Shown: positions 43,500-51,570 of the stretch, one piece after another
How the letters are laid out: each line of letters begins with the position of its first letter
Position numbering within the stretch: the first letter of the stretch is position 1
From: Nocardioides sp. R-C-SC26
GTDB lineage: Bacteria > Actinomycetota > Actinomycetes > Propionibacteriales > Nocardioidaceae
Direction of reading: 5' to 3'
Length of the DNA: 64,000 nucleotides
Assembly (NCBI RefSeq): GCF_021246465.1
Contig: NZ_JAHRHK010000003.1
Coordinates: 1 to 64,000 of the forward strand
Position numbers and translations under genes: made by a program
The notes under the pieces: model-generated
What the model was told of the DNA's origin: nothing
Database searches by the model: none
The model's input: the letters and a program-made list of their open reading frames with translations, nothing else

Positions 43500-45389
43500 G
43501 TGACTTCCACCCGCTCTGACCTGCGCAACGTCGCGATCGTCGCGCACGTCGACCACGGCAAGACCACCCTCGTCGACGCGATGCTCCACCAGGCCGGCGC
43601 GTTCACCGCGCACCAGGCCGAGGGCGTGGCCGAGCGCGTGATGGACTCCGGCGACCTGGAGCGCGAGAAGGGCATCACGATCCTCGCGAAGAACACCGCC
43701 GTGCGGTACCAGGGCGAGCACGCCCCCGAGGGCGGCATGACGATCAACATCATCGACACCCCCGGCCACGCCGACTTCGGCGGCGAGGTCGAGCGGGGTC
43801 TCTCGATGGTCGACGGCATCGTGCTGCTGGTCGACGCCTCCGAGGGCCCGCTCCCCCAGACGCGCTTCGTGCTGCGCAAGGCGCTCAACGCCGACATGCC
43901 GGTGATCCTGGTCGTGAACAAGACCGACCGCGGCGACGCGCGGATCTCCGAGGTCGTGGATGAGACCTACGAGCTGTTCATGGATCTGCTCGACGACAGC
44001 CACAGCCAGGACGCCCTCGACTTCCCCGTCGTCTACGCCTCGGGCAAGGCCGGCATCGCGAGCCTCACCCAGCCCGCCGACGGCACCATGCCCGACGGCG
44101 AGAACCTCGAGCCGCTCTTCAAGACGATCCTCGACACCATCCCGGCGCCGGTGTACGACGCGGACGCCCCGCTGCAGGCGCACGTCACCAACCTCGACGC
44201 CTCGCCGTTCCTCGGGCGCCTCGCGCTGCTGCGTATCAAGCAGGGCGAGCTGCGCAAGGGCCAGCAGGTGGCGTGGATCCAGCGCGACGGCACCGTGAAG
44301 AACGTCAAGATCACCGAGCTGCTGATCACCGAGGGCCTGGAGCGGAAGCCGGGCGAGAAGGCCGGGCCGGGCGACATCGTCGCGGTCGCCGGAATCCCGG
44401 AGATCACGATCGGCGAGACCTTGGCCGACGTCGAGAACCCGGTCGCACTGCCGCTCATCCACGTCGACGAGCCGGCGATCTCGATGACCATCGGCACGAA
44501 CACCTCTCCCCTCGTCGGCCGGGTCAAGGGCGGCAAGGTGACCGCGCGGCTCGTGAAGGACCGCCTCGACTCCGAGCTCATCGGCAACGTCTCGCTGCGC
44601 ATCCTGCCGACCGACCGCCCCGACGCCTGGGAGGTCCAGGGCCGCGGCGAGCTGGCGCTCGCCATCCTGGTGGAGCAGATGCGTCGCGAGGGCTACGAGC
44701 TGACCGTCGGCAAGCCCCAGGTAGTCACCAAGGAGGTCGACGGCAAGCTGCACGAGCCGTTCGAGCGACTCACGATCGACTCCCCCGAGGAGTTCCTCGG
44801 CACGATCACCGAGCTGCTCGCCAACCGCAAGGGCCGCATGGAGGGCATGACCAACCACGGCACCGGCTGGGTGCGCATGGAGTTCGTCGTGCCCGCGCGC
44901 GGCCTGATCGGCTTCCGCACCGACTTCCTCACCGAGACCCGCGGCACGGGTATTGCCCACCACATCTCCGAGGGCTACTTCCCGTGGGCCGGCGAGATCC
45001 GCTCGCGCGCCTCGGGCTCGCTGGTGGCCGACCGCGCGGGTGCCGCGACGGCGTACGCGATGACGTCGCTGCAGGAGCGTGGCGTGATGTTCGTCGAGCC
45101 GACCACCGAGGTCTACGAGGGCATGATCGTCGGCGAGAACTCCCGCGCCGACGACATGGACGTCAACATCACCAAGGAGAAGCAGCAGACCAACATCCGG
45201 TCTGCCACCTCCGACAACTTCGAGAAGCTCATCCCGCCGAAGCGGCTCTCGCTGGAGCAGTGCCTGGAGTTCTGCCGCGACGACGAGTGCGTCGAGGTGA
45301 CGCCGGAGTCGGTGCGCATCCGCAAGGTCGAGCTCGACGCCAATGTGCGGGCCAAGTCGGCCTCGCGGGCGCGCAAGGCCAACAAGTAG
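43500..45389 (+). CDS. typA: Translational GTPase TypA/BipA
   Basis: A 629-residue ribosome-associated GTPase. G1 is AHVDHGKTT (near residue 16), G2 REKGITI, G3 DTPGHADFGGE and G4 NKTDRGDAR. The BipA-specific C-terminal domain includes PARGLIGFRTDFLTETRGTGI and the ending AVE-like CVEVTPESVRIRK. It helps 50S assembly and stress adaptation. GTG at 43500 is chosen over TTG 43491 because TAGGCT (43486-43491) looks like a -10 box 8 nt upstream, giving a leaderless message. Confidence 0.95.
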   Translation: MTSTRSDLRNVAIVAHVDHGKTTLVDAMLHQAGAFTAHQAEGVAERVMDSGDLEREKGITILAKNTAVRYQGEHAPEGGMTINIIDTPGHADFGGEVERGLSMVDGIVLLVDASEGPLPQTRFVLRKALNADMPVILVVNKTDRGDARISEVVDETYELFMDLLDDSHSQDALDFPVVYASGKAGIASLTQPADGTMPDGENLEPLFKTILDTIPAPVYDADAPLQAHVTNLDASPFLGRLALLRIKQGELRKGQQVAWIQRDGTVKNVKITELLITEGLERKPGEKAGPGDIVAVAGIPEITIGETLADVENPVALPLIHVDEPAISMTIGTNTSPLVGRVKGGKVTARLVKDRLDSELIGNVSLRILPTDRPDAWEVQGRGELALAILVEQMRREGYELTVGKPQVVTKEVDGKLHEPFERLTIDSPEEFLGTITELLANRKGRMEGMTNHGTGWVRMEFVVPARGLIGFRTDFLTETRGTGIAHHISEGYFPWAGEIRSRASGSLVADRAGAATAYAMTSLQERGVMFVEPTTEVYEGMIVGENSRADDMDVNITKEKQQTNIRSATSDNFEKLIPPKRLSLEQCLEFCRDDECVEVTPESVRIRKVELDANVRAKSASRARKANK

Positions 45390-45410
45390 CGCCGACGACC
45401 CGAACGACCG

Positions 45411-45447
45411 GCGCCCGCTGCGTGCTCGACCAGCACTCAGCGGGCGC
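45411..45447. terminator. Strong hairpin terminator after typA
   Basis: GCGCCCGCTG (45411-45420) pairs with CAGCGGGCGC (45438-45447), with an inner TGCT/AGCA stem in the loop; it sits between convergent genes. Confidence 0.75.
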
Positions 45448-45508
45448 GGTCTGGTCGGTCACGCCGCTCCGCGCCTGAGATCGGCGGCGGGCGGACCGAG
45501 CCGTTCCG

Positions 45509-46795
45509 CTACTTCTTCCGCCGCACCGACTCACATCGCTGGAAGCCCTCGCGAGCCGCGAGGTCGGACTTGTCGGCGAGCACGACGTCGGCACCGCCCC
45601 CGCAGTTGACCTGGTCGCGCTGTCCGTCGCGGACATCGATGGTGTCGTTGCCGTTGTCCAGGCAGCACGTGCCGGTGTCGCCGTACACGGAGTCGCGGCC
45701 CGGTCCACCGACGATCCGGTCGCTGCCGCCCCCGCCGGAGAGGACGTCGTTGCCGCCTCCGCCCATGATCGTGTCGTCTCCGGCACCGCCGCTGATCTCC
45801 TCGGCCTTGCCACCGCCGACGATGCGGTCGTTCCCGCTGGATCCGTAGATCCGCTCGATGTCGGAGTGGTAGTTGTCGCCTCCGGTGCCTGCCGCTCGAT
45901 CGTTGGCCTTGTCGTCGAGGCTGATCACGACCGCGTTGACGTCGCCACTCGCGTCGACGGTGTCGCGCCCGGGTCCGCCCCGGACGTCGTCCGCCCCGCT
46001 GTCGAGGAGGCTGTCGGGCCCGTTCCCGGAGTTGCCGGACTCCGTGTAGAAGGTGTCGTTGCCGGCACCGCCGTTCTGGATATCCGCACCCGGCCCGCCC
46101 CACAGCCGGTCGTTGCCGCCGTCGCCGAAGAGCTTGTCGTCACCGGCGAGACCACGCAGGTCGTCGTTCCCCCCGCCTGCGCGCACCTCGTCGGGGCCTG
46201 CGCTGCCGACGAAGCTGTCGTTGCCTCCGCCGAGCTCGACATAGCTCCCCGCGAGCCGTGCTCCCCAGAAGGCGACCTCGTCCTTCCCGCTCCCCGCACT
46301 GACGACCGTGGACTGGTTCGGGCAGTCGTCGCCCGCATACAGCTTGTTGGCCCCGTCTCCGAGGTTCGCCACCAGCGCTGCCATGCACACGCCGCTCTGC
46401 GTGATCTGGTCGTCTCCTGCTCCCAGGTAGGCGACGACCGCGTCCAGCGGGCAGGAGACGACACCGAACTCGGCCGAGCACCCCTGGGGCACCGAGCTGA
46501 ACCCGGGCGCAGCGCTCCCGGTGCTCTCGCGGAAGGTCATCGCCACCTGGCTCAGGGCGTTGTTCCACGTCAGGTACAGCTCGCCCTTGGAGCTGGTCGC
46601 GTCGATGACGATCGTCGCCTCCGGCAGGCCGTTCTCCGCGGCAGCCTCGGGGGTCATCCCCCCCCCCCCGGCGGGTGCGCCCGCCCGCGCCTGAGGCGCG
46701 GACGCGTGCGTCGGCGAGGCGAGCGCCGTGGTGGCGGCCGCAACCGTGATCGCTGCGGCAGCGTGGGACATCCGGCGCATGATCGTGCTCGTCAT
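45509..46795 (-). CDS. Secreted RTX (hemolysin-type calcium-binding repeat) protein with G12 tract
   Basis: A 428-residue exported protein. The signal peptide runs to about residue 32 (ITVAAATTALASPTHASA). A beta-rich region is followed by at least ten glycine/aspartate nonapeptides such as AGGGNDDLRGLAGDDKLFGDGGNDRLWGGPGAD and GGAGDDTIMGGGGNDVLSGGGGSDRIVGGPGRD, the GGxGxDxUx calcium-binding repeat. Codons 43-46 are four GGG in a row, an uninterrupted run of twelve G on the coding strand, just after the signal peptide and directly before an ATG (residue 47). Length change of the tract would shift the frame. No adjacent type I secretion genes. Confidence 0.87.
   Translation of the reverse strand: MTSTIMRRMSHAAAAITVAAATTALASPTHASAPQARAGAPAGGGGMTPEAAAENGLPEATIVIDATSSKGELYLTWNNALSQVAMTFRESTGSAAPGFSSVPQGCSAEFGVVSCPLDAVVAYLGAGDDQITQSGVCMAALVANLGDGANKLYAGDDCPNQSTVVSAGSGKDEVAFWGARLAGSYVELGGGNDSFVGSAGPDEVRAGGGNDDLRGLAGDDKLFGDGGNDRLWGGPGADIQNGGAGNDTFYTESGNSGNGPDSLLDSGADDVRGGPGRDTVDASGDVNAVVISLDDKANDRAAGTGGDNYHSDIERIYGSSGNDRIVGGGKAEEISGGAGDDTIMGGGGNDVLSGGGGSDRIVGGPGRDSVYGDTGTCCLDNGNDTIDVRDGQRDQVNCGGGADVVLADKSDLAAREGFQRCESVRRKK
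46658..46669 (-). repeat. Homopolymer tract G12 (C12 on + strand)
   Basis: Twelve consecutive C on the given strand inside the RTX gene, the longest homopolymer I noticed in the window. It is a possible slipped-strand contingency site or an assembly-sensitive spot. Confidence 0.85.
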
Positions 46796-47052
46796 GTCGG
46801 CGATCCTGTCGTGACCGGCCCGCGGCGTCCAGAGGCCGGTCGCCAACTCACCGGCCGTCGCGATCGGGGCTGGTCTAGTGATTCCGCGGATAGGGGCTGT
46901 CGTGGTGGGCGTCGTCCCGGCGCGTGCATGGGTGCCGCCGAGGAGGGAGCCGTGCCGGAGGCACGGCGACCGAGTCGAAGGTGCTCAGGTGCGTGCGGGG
47001 GCGGCGGCCAGCCGACATCTGCCCGATCCGCGGGATCACTTAGGCTCCCCGG
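46796..47052. promoter_or_regulatory. Divergent promoter region between the RTX and acyltransferase genes
   Basis: Holds an 8-bp hairpin GCCGTGCC/GGCACGGC (46949-46967) and, at its right end, TAGGCT (47041-47046) exactly 6 nt before the acyltransferase ATG, a leaderless-type -10 box. No gene is seen here. Confidence 0.5.
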
Positions 47053-48141
47053 ATGGGGACGAGGGTCGCATTCCTTGACGGGGTGCGGGGGGTTGCTATC
47101 GGGTGTGTGCTGCTCACCCACTGGTTCGAGCCGACGCTGGGCTGGGGGCAAGGCGGCCTGCTCGGCGTCGACGTCTTCTTCGTGCTGAGCGGCTTCATCA
47201 TCACCACGCTGCTGTGGCGCACGGATCCAGGCCCGCTCGTCGCTCGGACGACCCACTTCCTGGGGCGACGCGTGCGGCGGCTCTACCCCGCTCTCGCGGG
47301 GGTCGTGGTCGCGGCCACGGTTCTCGTCGCGCTGACGCCGGGGGCCGAACCATCCGGGCAACGTGCGGCCGAGCTCGGCGCCGCCGCACTCGCCCAGCTG
47401 ACCTGGCTCGTCTCGGCGACCGGCGCGGACACCGACCCGTTCGGCGTCACCTGGTCCCTCGGCATCGAGTGGACCTTCTACCTGCTCTGGCCCTGGCTCG
47501 TCCTGACCTGGCGTGACCGTGGGTGGACCGCCGTGCGCGCGGCACGGGCGAGCCTCGCGATCGGCGCGGTCTGCTACCTCTCGACGCTCGCCGTCGACGG
47601 CGACGTCTTCTACGTCCTCCCGGTGCCGCGCTTCGGCGAGCTGCTCGCCGGCGCCGCACTGGCTCTGCTCGTGGCGCATCATCGCGAGCACGGCACGAGG
47701 ATGCGGTCGTGCCCGACGGCGCTCGTGTGGTGCAGCGTGGTCGCCTTCGCGGTGTACGTCGTGATCGCCCCGTGGGCGGTCGAGGCGTGGCAGACCCGGT
47801 TCGTCGGAATCCCGCTCGCCACCGCAACGACGCTGCTCATCCTGTGGTGGCACTACGCGGGCGGCACCGGCCTCGTCGAGACCCTGCTGACGTGGTCGCC
47901 GCTCGTGGCTCTCGGTCGGATCAGCTACAGCCTCTACCTCTGGCACGCCGTTCCAGCCTCGTTCCTCGACGTCGAGATCGCCGGCTCCTCGGGCGCACTG
48001 GCGGGCGCGGCGTTCCTCGGACTCAGCGTGGTCGCAGCACTGGCGAGCTATCGCTGGCTCGAGCGGCCCTTCACCGGCTCGCGCGCGGGGATCCTCGCCG
48101 CGCCCGGGGCGCCGGTGACGCCGTCCGACACCCGGGCGTGA
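47053..48141 (+). CDS. Membrane acyltransferase (acyltransferase-3/OafA family), paralogue 1
   Basis: A 362-residue acyltransferase-3 protein with about ten spans. It starts VAFLDGVRGVAIGCVLLTHWF, where the catalytic His of this family lies in the first span, followed by GVDVFFVLSGFIIT and the R-R-x-x-R-L-Y-P segment GRRVRRLYPAL. Such proteins O-acylate surface glycans or secreted lipids. It has a close paralogue at 55930. No SGNH domain follows, so it is the short form. Leaderless-type promoter directly upstream. Confidence 0.92.
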   Translation: MGTRVAFLDGVRGVAIGCVLLTHWFEPTLGWGQGGLLGVDVFFVLSGFIITTLLWRTDPGPLVARTTHFLGRRVRRLYPALAGVVVAATVLVALTPGAEPSGQRAAELGAAALAQLTWLVSATGADTDPFGVTWSLGIEWTFYLLWPWLVLTWRDRGWTAVRAARASLAIGAVCYLSTLAVDGDVFYVLPVPRFGELLAGAALALLVAHHREHGTRMRSCPTALVWCSVVAFAVYVVIAPWAVEAWQTRFVGIPLATATTLLILWWHYAGGTGLVETLLTWSPLVALGRISYSLYLWHAVPASFLDVEIAGSSGALAGAAFLGLSVVAALASYRWLERPFTGSRAGILAAPGAPVTPSDTRA

Positions 48142-48184
48142 GCCCCTCGGCGGGCTCCGGGGAGCTGGCCGGCCTCGCGGCGCG

Positions 48185-49198
48185 TCAGACGTCGCGCAGG
48201 GCGCCGGCGAGCGCGGAGATCACGTGCGGCGGGTGGGTCGAGCCGGGGAAGTAGGCGCAGACCCGATCGGCGATGTCGCCGAACCGGCGGCCGATCTCGG
48301 CTGCGCACTCGACGGGCGTCCCGACGACGGCGAGCGTGCGCAGCATGTCCTCGTCGACGAGATCGATCATCGCGGCGATGTCGCCGGTCTTGGAGAGCGT
48401 GTTGAGCTCGGGCTGGAGGTCTCCCCACCCCTCGACCTCGAGCACCGAACGGTAGGCCGGGGTCGAGCCGTAGAACGCCAGCAGTCCCCGGACGCCGAGC
48501 GTGGCGGCCTCGATCGCCTCGGGCGTCTCGCCTGTGGCGACGATCGCCTGGGGGTACAGGTCGATCCGCTCCCGACCGGCCCGCGCCAGCCCCTCGGCGA
48601 CGGCCGGAAGGGTGCGCTCCCGTACGTGGCGATGGCTGTGGAACGGCATCACCAGCAGACCGTCGGCGACCTCCGCCGCAGTACGCGTCATCACCGGCCC
48701 CAGGGCGCCGAGCAGCACCGGCGGGACGCCGTAGGGGTTGGGACCGGGCACGAAGGTCGGCGGCATCAACGTGTGACGGGTGAACTCGCCGCGGAAGTCG
48801 AGTCGGGTGCCGTCCTGCCAGGACGCGAGGATCGCTTTGACCGCCAGCACCGTCTCGCGCATCCGAGCAGCGGGCCGGCTCCAGGTCGACCCGTAGCGGT
48901 TCTCGATGTGCGGGCGGATCTGCGACCCGAGACCGAGGCGGAACCGCCCGCCTGAGAGCAGGTGCAGGTCGTAGGCCAGGTTGGCCAGGTGCATCGGACT
49001 GCGGGGCAGGGCGATCGCGACGTTCGTCATCAGGTCGGTCGGCGGTACGTCGGAGGAGCCCGCCGCGACGATGAGAGGCGCGAAGACGTCGTGCGGCCCC
49101 TCGAAGGTGAAGAGGCCGTCGACCCCGGCCGCGATCAGGGCGCGGGCGCGTTCGGCGGCTTGATCGGGGCGTCCGTCCAACTGCACGTCGAGCTTCAT
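48185..49198 (-). CDS. LLM-class F420-dependent oxidoreductase
   Basis: A 337-residue LLM protein (GVDGLFTFEGPHDVFAPLIVAAG, RSPMHLANLAYDLHLLSGGRFRLGLGSQIRPHIENRYG, PPVLLGALGPVMTRTAAEVADGLLVMPF). The GSQIRPHIEN loop is typical of the TIGR03617-like F420 subfamily as I recall. ATG at 49198 has GAGAGGG upstream. It is separate from its convergent acyltransferase neighbour and 72 nt from the SDR gene. Confidence 0.87.
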   Translation of the reverse strand: MKLDVQLDGRPDQAAERARALIAAGVDGLFTFEGPHDVFAPLIVAAGSSDVPPTDLMTNVAIALPRSPMHLANLAYDLHLLSGGRFRLGLGSQIRPHIENRYGSTWSRPAARMRETVLAVKAILASWQDGTRLDFRGEFTRHTLMPPTFVPGPNPYGVPPVLLGALGPVMTRTAAEVADGLLVMPFHSHRHVRERTLPAVAEGLARAGRERIDLYPQAIVATGETPEAIEAATLGVRGLLAFYGSTPAYRSVLEVEGWGDLQPELNTLSKTGDIAAMIDLVDEDMLRTLAVVGTPVECAAEIGRRFGDIADRVCAYFPGSTHPPHVISALAGALRDV

Positions 49199-49270
49199 CG
49201 GCGCCACCCTCTCACCGTCGTCCTTCCTCCGCGCCCACCCCACGCTGACCCGTCGGCATTTGCTGACCGA

Positions 49271-50020
49271 TCAGCGGCCGCCCGCGACATCGAGGTGGGT
49301 GCCGGTCGTGTACGACGACTCCTCCCCCAGCAGCCAGGCGATCGCACGAGCGACCTCCTCGGGTGCTCCGGCGCGGCCCAGCGGGATGCCCGGCGCCATC
49401 CTCTCCACCCGGCCCGCCTGGCCGTTGCGGTCGTGGATCTCGGTGTCGATCAGGCCCAGCCGGACGCTGTTGACGCGGATCCCGCGGTCGGCGACCTCGC
49501 GGGCGAGGCCGGTGGTGATCGTGTCGACCGCGGCCTTGGACGCCGCGTAGTCGACGTACTCCCCGGGCGATCCCAGCACCGCGGCGCGCGAGGAGACGTT
49601 GACGATCGATCCCCCGACGCCGCCGCGATCGGTCGCCATCCGACGCACCGCCTCGCGCGAGCAGAGCAGCACCCCGAGCACGTTGACCTCGAGAACGCGA
49701 CGCATGCGCTCGCCGTCCAGATCGGCGAGCGGTCCGGTCGGCGCGACGATGCCGGCGTTGTTCACCAGTGCCCGCAGAGCACCGGCCTCCCCAGGCACGT
49801 CCGCGAACAGCCCGCGGACGTCCTCCTCGCTGCTGACGTCGACCCGCACGGCCCCTGCCCACGCCCCGAGGTCGCGGCAGTCGCCGACGACCGTGGCCGC
49901 GGCGGCCTCCTCGGCCCGGAAGGTCAGCAGCACGTTCCACCCCCGGCGCGCCAGTTCGCGCGCCGTCGCGGCGCCGACGCCACGGCTGCCACCGGTGATG
50001 ACGGCCAGGTCGCGGGTCAT
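49271..50020 (-). CDS. SDR-family oxidoreductase (FabG-like)
   Basis: A 249-residue classical SDR: TGGSRGVGAA (residues 8-17), NNAG, Ser in VNVSSRAAVLG, YAASK and the C-terminal TTGTHLDVAGGR. ATG at 50020 fits the usual length; further start codons upstream would run into the arsR operator. It is divergent from the ars operon with 49 nt between start codons, so it may share the ArsR-controlled region, though no arsenic role is expected from its sequence. Confidence 0.88.
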   Translation of the reverse strand: MTRDLAVITGGSRGVGAATARELARRGWNVLLTFRAEEAAAATVVGDCRDLGAWAGAVRVDVSSEEDVRGLFADVPGEAGALRALVNNAGIVAPTGPLADLDGERMRRVLEVNVLGVLLCSREAVRRMATDRGGVGGSIVNVSSRAAVLGSPGEYVDYAASKAAVDTITTGLAREVADRGIRVNSVRLGLIDTEIHDRNGQAGRVERMAPGIPLGRAGAPEEVARAIAWLLGEESSYTTGTHLDVAGGR

Positions 50021-50047
50021 GGGCGGCAGCGTAGTGGCCCATGGCAT

Positions 50048-50075
50048 CGACATCTGTCAATATAGACGGGTGTCG
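50048..50075. promoter_or_regulatory. ArsR-type operator, 11-bp inverted repeat
   Basis: CGACATCTGTC (50048-50058), AT-rich spacer AATATA, then GACGGGTGTCG (50065-50075); 9 of 11 arm positions pair. The arsR GTG (50070) lies inside the right arm and the AATATA could be the -10, so ArsR binding would block its own transcription. Confidence 0.6.
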
Positions 50076-50432
50076 AATTCATTCGGGGCTGACCCGACCG
50101 CACCCCACGCCGTGGCCCGGTGCTCATCACTGCTCACCGAGCCGATGTCGGCCGAGACGGCGGGTGGCGTGGCACCCGTCCTCAAGGCGCTCGCCGACCC
50201 GGTCCGACTCCGGCTGCTCTCACTGATCGCCTCGCACGCCGACGGCGAGGCGTGCGTGTGCGACCTGAACGACGCGTTCGACCTGAGCCAGCCGACCATC
50301 AGCCACCACCTGAAGGTGCTTCACGAGGCCGGGCTCGTCGATCGCAGCAAGCGCGGCGTCTGGGTCTACTACGCCGCTCGACGCGATGTGCTCGCCGATC
50401 TCTGCGCGTTGCTGGGATCGGTCGCCCGATGA
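50070..50432 (+). CDS. arsR: ArsR-family metalloregulator
   Basis: A 120-residue winged-helix repressor. EACVCDLNDAFDLSQPTISHHLKVLHEAGLVDRSKRG contains the CxC arsenite-binding pair at the start of the recognition region (ELCVCDL type) and the HTH. It should release DNA on binding As(III) or Sb(III). The GTG start lies inside the inverted-repeat operator. ATGA overlap with the aquaglyceroporin gene. Confidence 0.93.
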   Translation: MSNSFGADPTAPHAVARCSSLLTEPMSAETAGGVAPVLKALADPVRLRLLSLIASHADGEACVCDLNDAFDLSQPTISHHLKVLHEAGLVDRSKRGVWVYYAARRDVLADLCALLGSVAR

Positions 50433-51166
50433 GCACGACGGCGCAGCGGTGCCTGGCCGAGCTGGTGGGTACGGGTCTCCTCGTGGCGACCGTCGTCGGC
50501 TCGGGGATCTCGGCGACCCGGCTGACCGACGACGTCGGCCTCCAACTGCTGGTCAACAGTCTCGCGACCGGAGCGGTGCTGGTGGCACTGATCCTGGCCC
50601 TGCGACCGGTCTCGGCGGCCTTCAACCCGGTGATCACGGTGGTCGAACTGGCGCTGCATCGCCTCGACGCACGTCAGGCCATCGCGCTGATCGCCTCCCA
50701 GGTGGCCGGGGGGATCCTCGGCACGCTGGTGGCGAACCTGATGTTCGAACTCGACGTCGTCAGCGTCGCGGGCACCGACCGCACCGGCGCGGGCCTGTGG
50801 CTCGGCGAGGTGGTCGCGACCTCCGGCCTGGTGCTCGTCGTCCTCGGCACGGGACACCGATGGGCTTCTCCGCCCGCGCCCGAGTCGGCTGCGCCCGGTG
50901 ACGTCCCCGTGGCGCTCGCCGTCGGCGGCTACATCACGGCGGCGTACTGGTTCACGAGCAGCACCAGCTTCGCCAACCCCGCGGTCACGGTCGCGCGCAC
51001 CCTGTCGGACACCTTCACCGGGATCTCACCAGCATCGGCACCGATGTTCATCGGCATGCAACTGCTCGGCGGTGTGCTGGCCCTGGCGCTGTGCCGCGCT
51101 CTGAGCAGCGCGCACGACGACCACCCCGTCACCGACCCGGCCGACGAACCTCAGGAGCTCCGATGA
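50429..51166 (+). CDS. Aquaglyceroporin-type channel (arsenite efflux)
   Basis: A 245-residue MIP-family channel with six spans. The two pore motifs are FNPVIT (NPV instead of NPA) and FANPAVTVAR with the selectivity Arg. In ars operons such channels (AqpS type) let arsenite made by ArsC leave by diffusion, replacing ArsB/Acr3 pumps. It is coupled by ATGA to arsR and arsC, which supports that role. Confidence 0.9.
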   Translation: MSTTAQRCLAELVGTGLLVATVVGSGISATRLTDDVGLQLLVNSLATGAVLVALILALRPVSAAFNPVITVVELALHRLDARQAIALIASQVAGGILGTLVANLMFELDVVSVAGTDRTGAGLWLGEVVATSGLVLVVLGTGHRWASPPAPESAAPGDVPVALAVGGYITAAYWFTSSTSFANPAVTVARTLSDTFTGISPASAPMFIGMQLLGGVLALALCRALSSAHDDHPVTDPADEPQELR

Positions 51167-51570
51167 CCAGCAGCACTCGTCCTGCCGTCCTCTTCGTGTG
51201 CGTGCACAACGCGGGGCGCTCCCAGATGGCTGCGGGCTACCTGCGGCACCTCGCCGGAGATCGCATCGAGGTCCGGTCGGCCGGGTCGATGCCCGCGGAC
51301 CAGATCAATCCGACGGCGGTCGCGGCGATGCTCGAGGAGGGCATCGACCTCGGCGCCGCCCAGCCACGCGTACTGAGCGCGGACGACGTGGCCGCCAGCG
51401 ACGTCGTCGTGACGATGGGGTGCGGCGACGCGTGCCCGTACTACCCCGGCACCCGCTACGAGGACTGGACGTTGGAGGATCCCGCCGGCCAAGACCTGGC
51501 GGCGGTCCGCGCGATCCGGGACCAGACCCGCAGCCGCGTGGTGGCGCTGATCGCGAGCCTGGATCGGTGA
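51163..51570 (+). CDS. arsC: Arsenate reductase (LMW-PTP fold)
   Basis: A 135-residue enzyme. The P-loop is FVCVHNAGRSQMAAGYL with catalytic Cys 13, and the shuttle cysteines are in TMGCGDACPYYPG. It reduces arsenate to arsenite using thioredoxin or the mycothiol/mycoredoxin system; sequence alone does not decide. CAGGAG precedes the ATG, which overlaps the channel gene. Confidence 0.93.
   Translation: MTSSTRPAVLFVCVHNAGRSQMAAGYLRHLAGDRIEVRSAGSMPADQINPTAVAAMLEEGIDLGAAQPRVLSADDVAASDVVVTMGCGDACPYYPGTRYEDWTLEDPAGQDLAAVRAIRDQTRSRVVALIASLDR

Noticed and set aside
46949..46967. 8-bp hairpin as a terminator
   Set aside because: It lies in a divergent promoter region where no transcript should end; it might be regulatory or chance.
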